The position numbers were made by a program, and so were the translations under genes. From JBBTQZ01 sp964489135 (GTDB lineage Bacteria; Patescibacteriota; Minisyncoccia; Phycocordibacterales; WO2-35-19), in contig CAZAXK010000025.1 of NCBI GenBank assembly GCA_964489135.1, forward strand, positions 1 through 6,980: 6,980 nucleotides of DNA. The letters run 5' to 3'. Under the pieces are notes generated by a model that saw only the letters and a list, made by a program, of their open reading frames with translations, was not told the DNA's origin and did no database searches. Of this stretch, positions 5,234-6,980 are shown in pieces. Numbering within the stretch: the first letter of the stretch is position 1; each line of letters begins with the position of its first letter.

Positions 5234-6980
5234 TCTTTTGCTTTATGGCGAGAATCTGCGATGGGTCGGAAGTGATTATCTGATCTTCGGTGTAAGAAGC
5301 AATTATTTTGATTGCCACATGCTTCAGGCCAGCAAAGAATATACCCTCTCCTACCCCTGATTCGATTAAGAGATACTTTTCTTCATCGGTGAGATTGAAG
5401 ACTTCTTGCAGACGGTCGATCGTGGTTGGAGATTGCTTGAGAAGGATTTGAATCGATGAGTTGGTTATAATCGGTGTGCCGTAAGGCGACTTGAGAAAGT
5501 CATCGACGTCTTGAGTGATGGTAGCGAGCCCAAGATAGTACTTACGTCCTCTTTTGGCAAGCGAGAGCAGGAAGGAGGCGGTATCCTCGCTTTTCATCAT
5601 CCACCACGCTTCATCAATAACAAGCAAGCGTTTTTTGATCTCTCGTCTGATCGCATTCCAGATGTAGTGGGTGACGATATACATGGCAACCGGCTTGAGC
5701 TCGTCTTCCATATCGCGGATCGAGAAGACGACAAATTTTTTATTTATATCGATGTTTGAAGGTCGGTTGATGAAGTTCGCCCAAGTCCCGCGGGTGTACT
5801 TTGAGAGTCGTTGGGCCAAAGATTCACCACCCTCCATGCCTCCGAGTACCAGCTCGAAGTCGGAGAGAAGTGGTGGTTCGACATTTTGAAAATTGGAGTC
5901 GGCAGTAATATCCTTGAGCGCGTAAGTTTCGGTTATTGCTCGGTCGATAATCGCGTCTTCCTCAGCGCTAAGGCCACCCATCATTATTCGAAAGAGCCCG
6001 ACTAGGTTTATGATCTGACTCCGCAAGACACTTGAAGCCGACTCGTCTTCTCCGGGCACGGGCAATTCAAATGGGTTTATATGATGATCGGAGTTTAGAG
6101 AAATATTGAAGTATCTGCCCCCCACTGCTTCAGCCATATATTGATATTCATTTTCAGGGTCGATAACGATTACATCAGCGTCGAACATCAGTGTGCGGAG
6201 GATCTCCAACTTGGTGGCGTATGATTTACCAGAACCGGACTTAGCGAGCGAAACCGAATTGTAGTTTTCGAGCGAAAATCTATCAAACAAGACAAGTGAA
6301 GAGTTGTGTCGATTGATACCATACAATATGCCCTTGTCCGAAGTGAGGTCGAAGGATACAAATGGAAAGATGCTCGAAAGTGGTGACGAATTTATCTTGG
6401 AATGAACACCAAGCTCATCCTCAGCAATTGGTAAGATACTGCCAAATCCTTGTTCTTGCTGGAAGAGGGCGGGCTTTACATATACAAGCTTAGACTCGAG
6501 CAGCGATTTGATCTCCGACTCAACTTTGTCCAAGTCTTCGCTTGAGTCAGCATAGACCGAAATGTAGAGGCCTACCTCGAACATCTTTTCTTGAGCTTGT
6601 TGCAGGTTATCACGCAAATTTTCTAGGTCTTGGTAAGCAGTATCAAGTATCGGGTCCCTGACTAGCCCCTTTTCTTCCCTGATTCTGATCTGGCTTTGTA
6701 CCTCAGCCACCTTTTTTTGAAAAGTGCGGAGAACCCGAGCTGTTTCGAGTGGATGGACAAAGATTGAAATGTCGAACATCTTATCCATATTTATAATCGG
6801 CGCGAACCAACCTTCGGCGAGAAAGCGAGGATAAGAGATGACAAAAAAGCTTCTTACCACTTTCTCACCAAGACTCAATTCTTTGGCATTAACCTTAAGT
6901 GCGCTCGGGGCCAAGATATCGCGTAATTCAAGTTCGTTGCTACGAGTAACAGAATTCGGCAGGATGTTTATATCCGGATC
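5220..6980 (-). CDS. virB4: VirB4-type secretion ATPase (5' partial)
   Basis: 586 residues are visible, open in frame to the right edge; the true start lies beyond. The TTG at 6914 is an internal codon, since the 22 codons before it (DPDINILPNSVTRSNELELR...) stay open and look like VirB4. Counting from the edge, residues 1-215 are the N-terminal VirB4 domain. The ATPase domain follows: P-loop AKSGSGKS at 246-253, IDPENEY at 273-279, Walker B LLVIDEAW at 452-459 and a TITQD motif at 487-491. This is the CagE/TrbE/VirB4 and TraC arrangement. VirB4 ATPases are hexameric motors at the cytoplasmic face that drive pilus assembly and substrate transfer in type IV secretion. The first P-loop Gly is Ala. 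The stop overlaps the next gene by 14 nt. The family is certain; gene naming follows that family. Confidence 0.93.
   Translation of the reverse strand, partial: DPDINILPNSVTRSNELELRDILAPSALKVNAKELSLGEKVVRSFFVISYPRFLAEGWFAPIINMDKMFDISIFVHPLETARVLRTFQKKVAEVQSQIRIREEKGLVRDPILDTAYQDLENLRDNLQQAQEKMFEVGLYISVYADSSEDLDKVESEIKSLLESKLVYVKPALFQQEQGFGSILPIAEDELGVHSKINSSPLSSIFPFVSFDLTSDKGILYGINRHNSSLVLFDRFSLENYNSVSLAKSGSGKSYATKLEILRTLMFDADVIVIDPENEYQYMAEAVGGRYFNISLNSDHHINPFELPVPGEDESASSVLRSQIINLVGLFRIMMGGLSAEEDAIIDRAITETYALKDITADSNFQNVEPPLLSDFELVLGGMEGGESLAQRLSKYTRGTWANFINRPSNIDINKKFVVFSIRDMEDELKPVAMYIVTHYIWNAIRREIKKRLLVIDEAWWMMKSEDTASFLLSLAKRGRKYYLGLATITQDVDDFLKSPYGTPIITNSSIQILLKQSPTTIDRLQEVFNLTDEEKYLLIESGVGEGIFFAGLKHVAIKIIASYTEDQIITSDPSQILAIKQKNARG
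5236..5248 (-). repeat. 13-base start-site motif, copy 2 (CCATAAAGCAAAA)
   Basis: The second identical copy ends 2 nt before the ATG (5233) of the polytopic membrane protein, giving CCATAAAGCAAAAGAATG; in copy 1 the motif runs into the ATG itself. Here it lies inside the 3' end of the VirB4 coding region, in a different codon context, so the match is not explained by shared protein sequence. Confidence 0.35.

Noticed and set aside
6912..6914. TTG as the start codon of VirB4
   Set aside because: The frame stays open to the window edge and the upstream residues fit VirB4, so this is an internal Leu.

Overview
The window looks like a piece of a chromosome from a Candidatus Patescibacteria (CPR) bacterium, most likely of the Parcubacteria group. 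The reasons are the style of the proteins (short YidC, patescibacterial-type VirB4, pilin-like and Ig-like envelope proteins), tightly packed genes with gaps from 38 nt down to small overlaps, almost no Shine-Dalgarno sequences, and the standard genetic code (TGA is used as stop). The taxonomic call rests on recognition of protein style, not on a database search.

Left part (1-1408): the classic replication-origin neighbourhood. The 5' end of dnaA lies on the minus strand and runs off the left edge. From a 112-bp AT-rich divergent spacer, rpmH, rnpA and yidC are transcribed rightwards. The spacer holds a strong promoter towards rpmH, a -10 box only 7 nt in front of the dnaA ATG (so dnaA mRNA may be leaderless), and three weak DnaA-box-like 9-mers spaced exactly 11 bp apart.

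Right part (1392-6980): a five-gene minus-strand operon that converges on yidC and overlaps it by 17 nt. In transcription order it encodes a VirB4-type ATPase (5' end beyond the right edge), a polytopic membrane protein with a long charged tail, a secreted protein with three Ig-like repeats, a two-helix VirB2/TrbC pilin-like protein fused to an M15-type zinc peptidase domain, and a membrane-anchored extracytoplasmic protein that is probably a beta-propeller. Together they look like part of a type IV secretion-like envelope machine: an ATPase motor, a membrane component, a pilin or channel subunit carrying its own peptidoglycan-cutting domain, and two extracytoplasmic proteins. What it moves (DNA, protein, or a surface appendage) cannot be read from this window.

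The most interesting items are the pilin-peptidase fusion, the T4SS-like module beside the origin region, possible leaderless promoters in front of dnaA and the Ig-repeat gene, a 13-base motif shared by two start sites in the operon, and an in-frame A7 slippery run where rnpA overlaps yidC. No tRNA, rRNA, CRISPR array or insertion sequence was seen, and there is no gene-free stretch longer than 112 bases.
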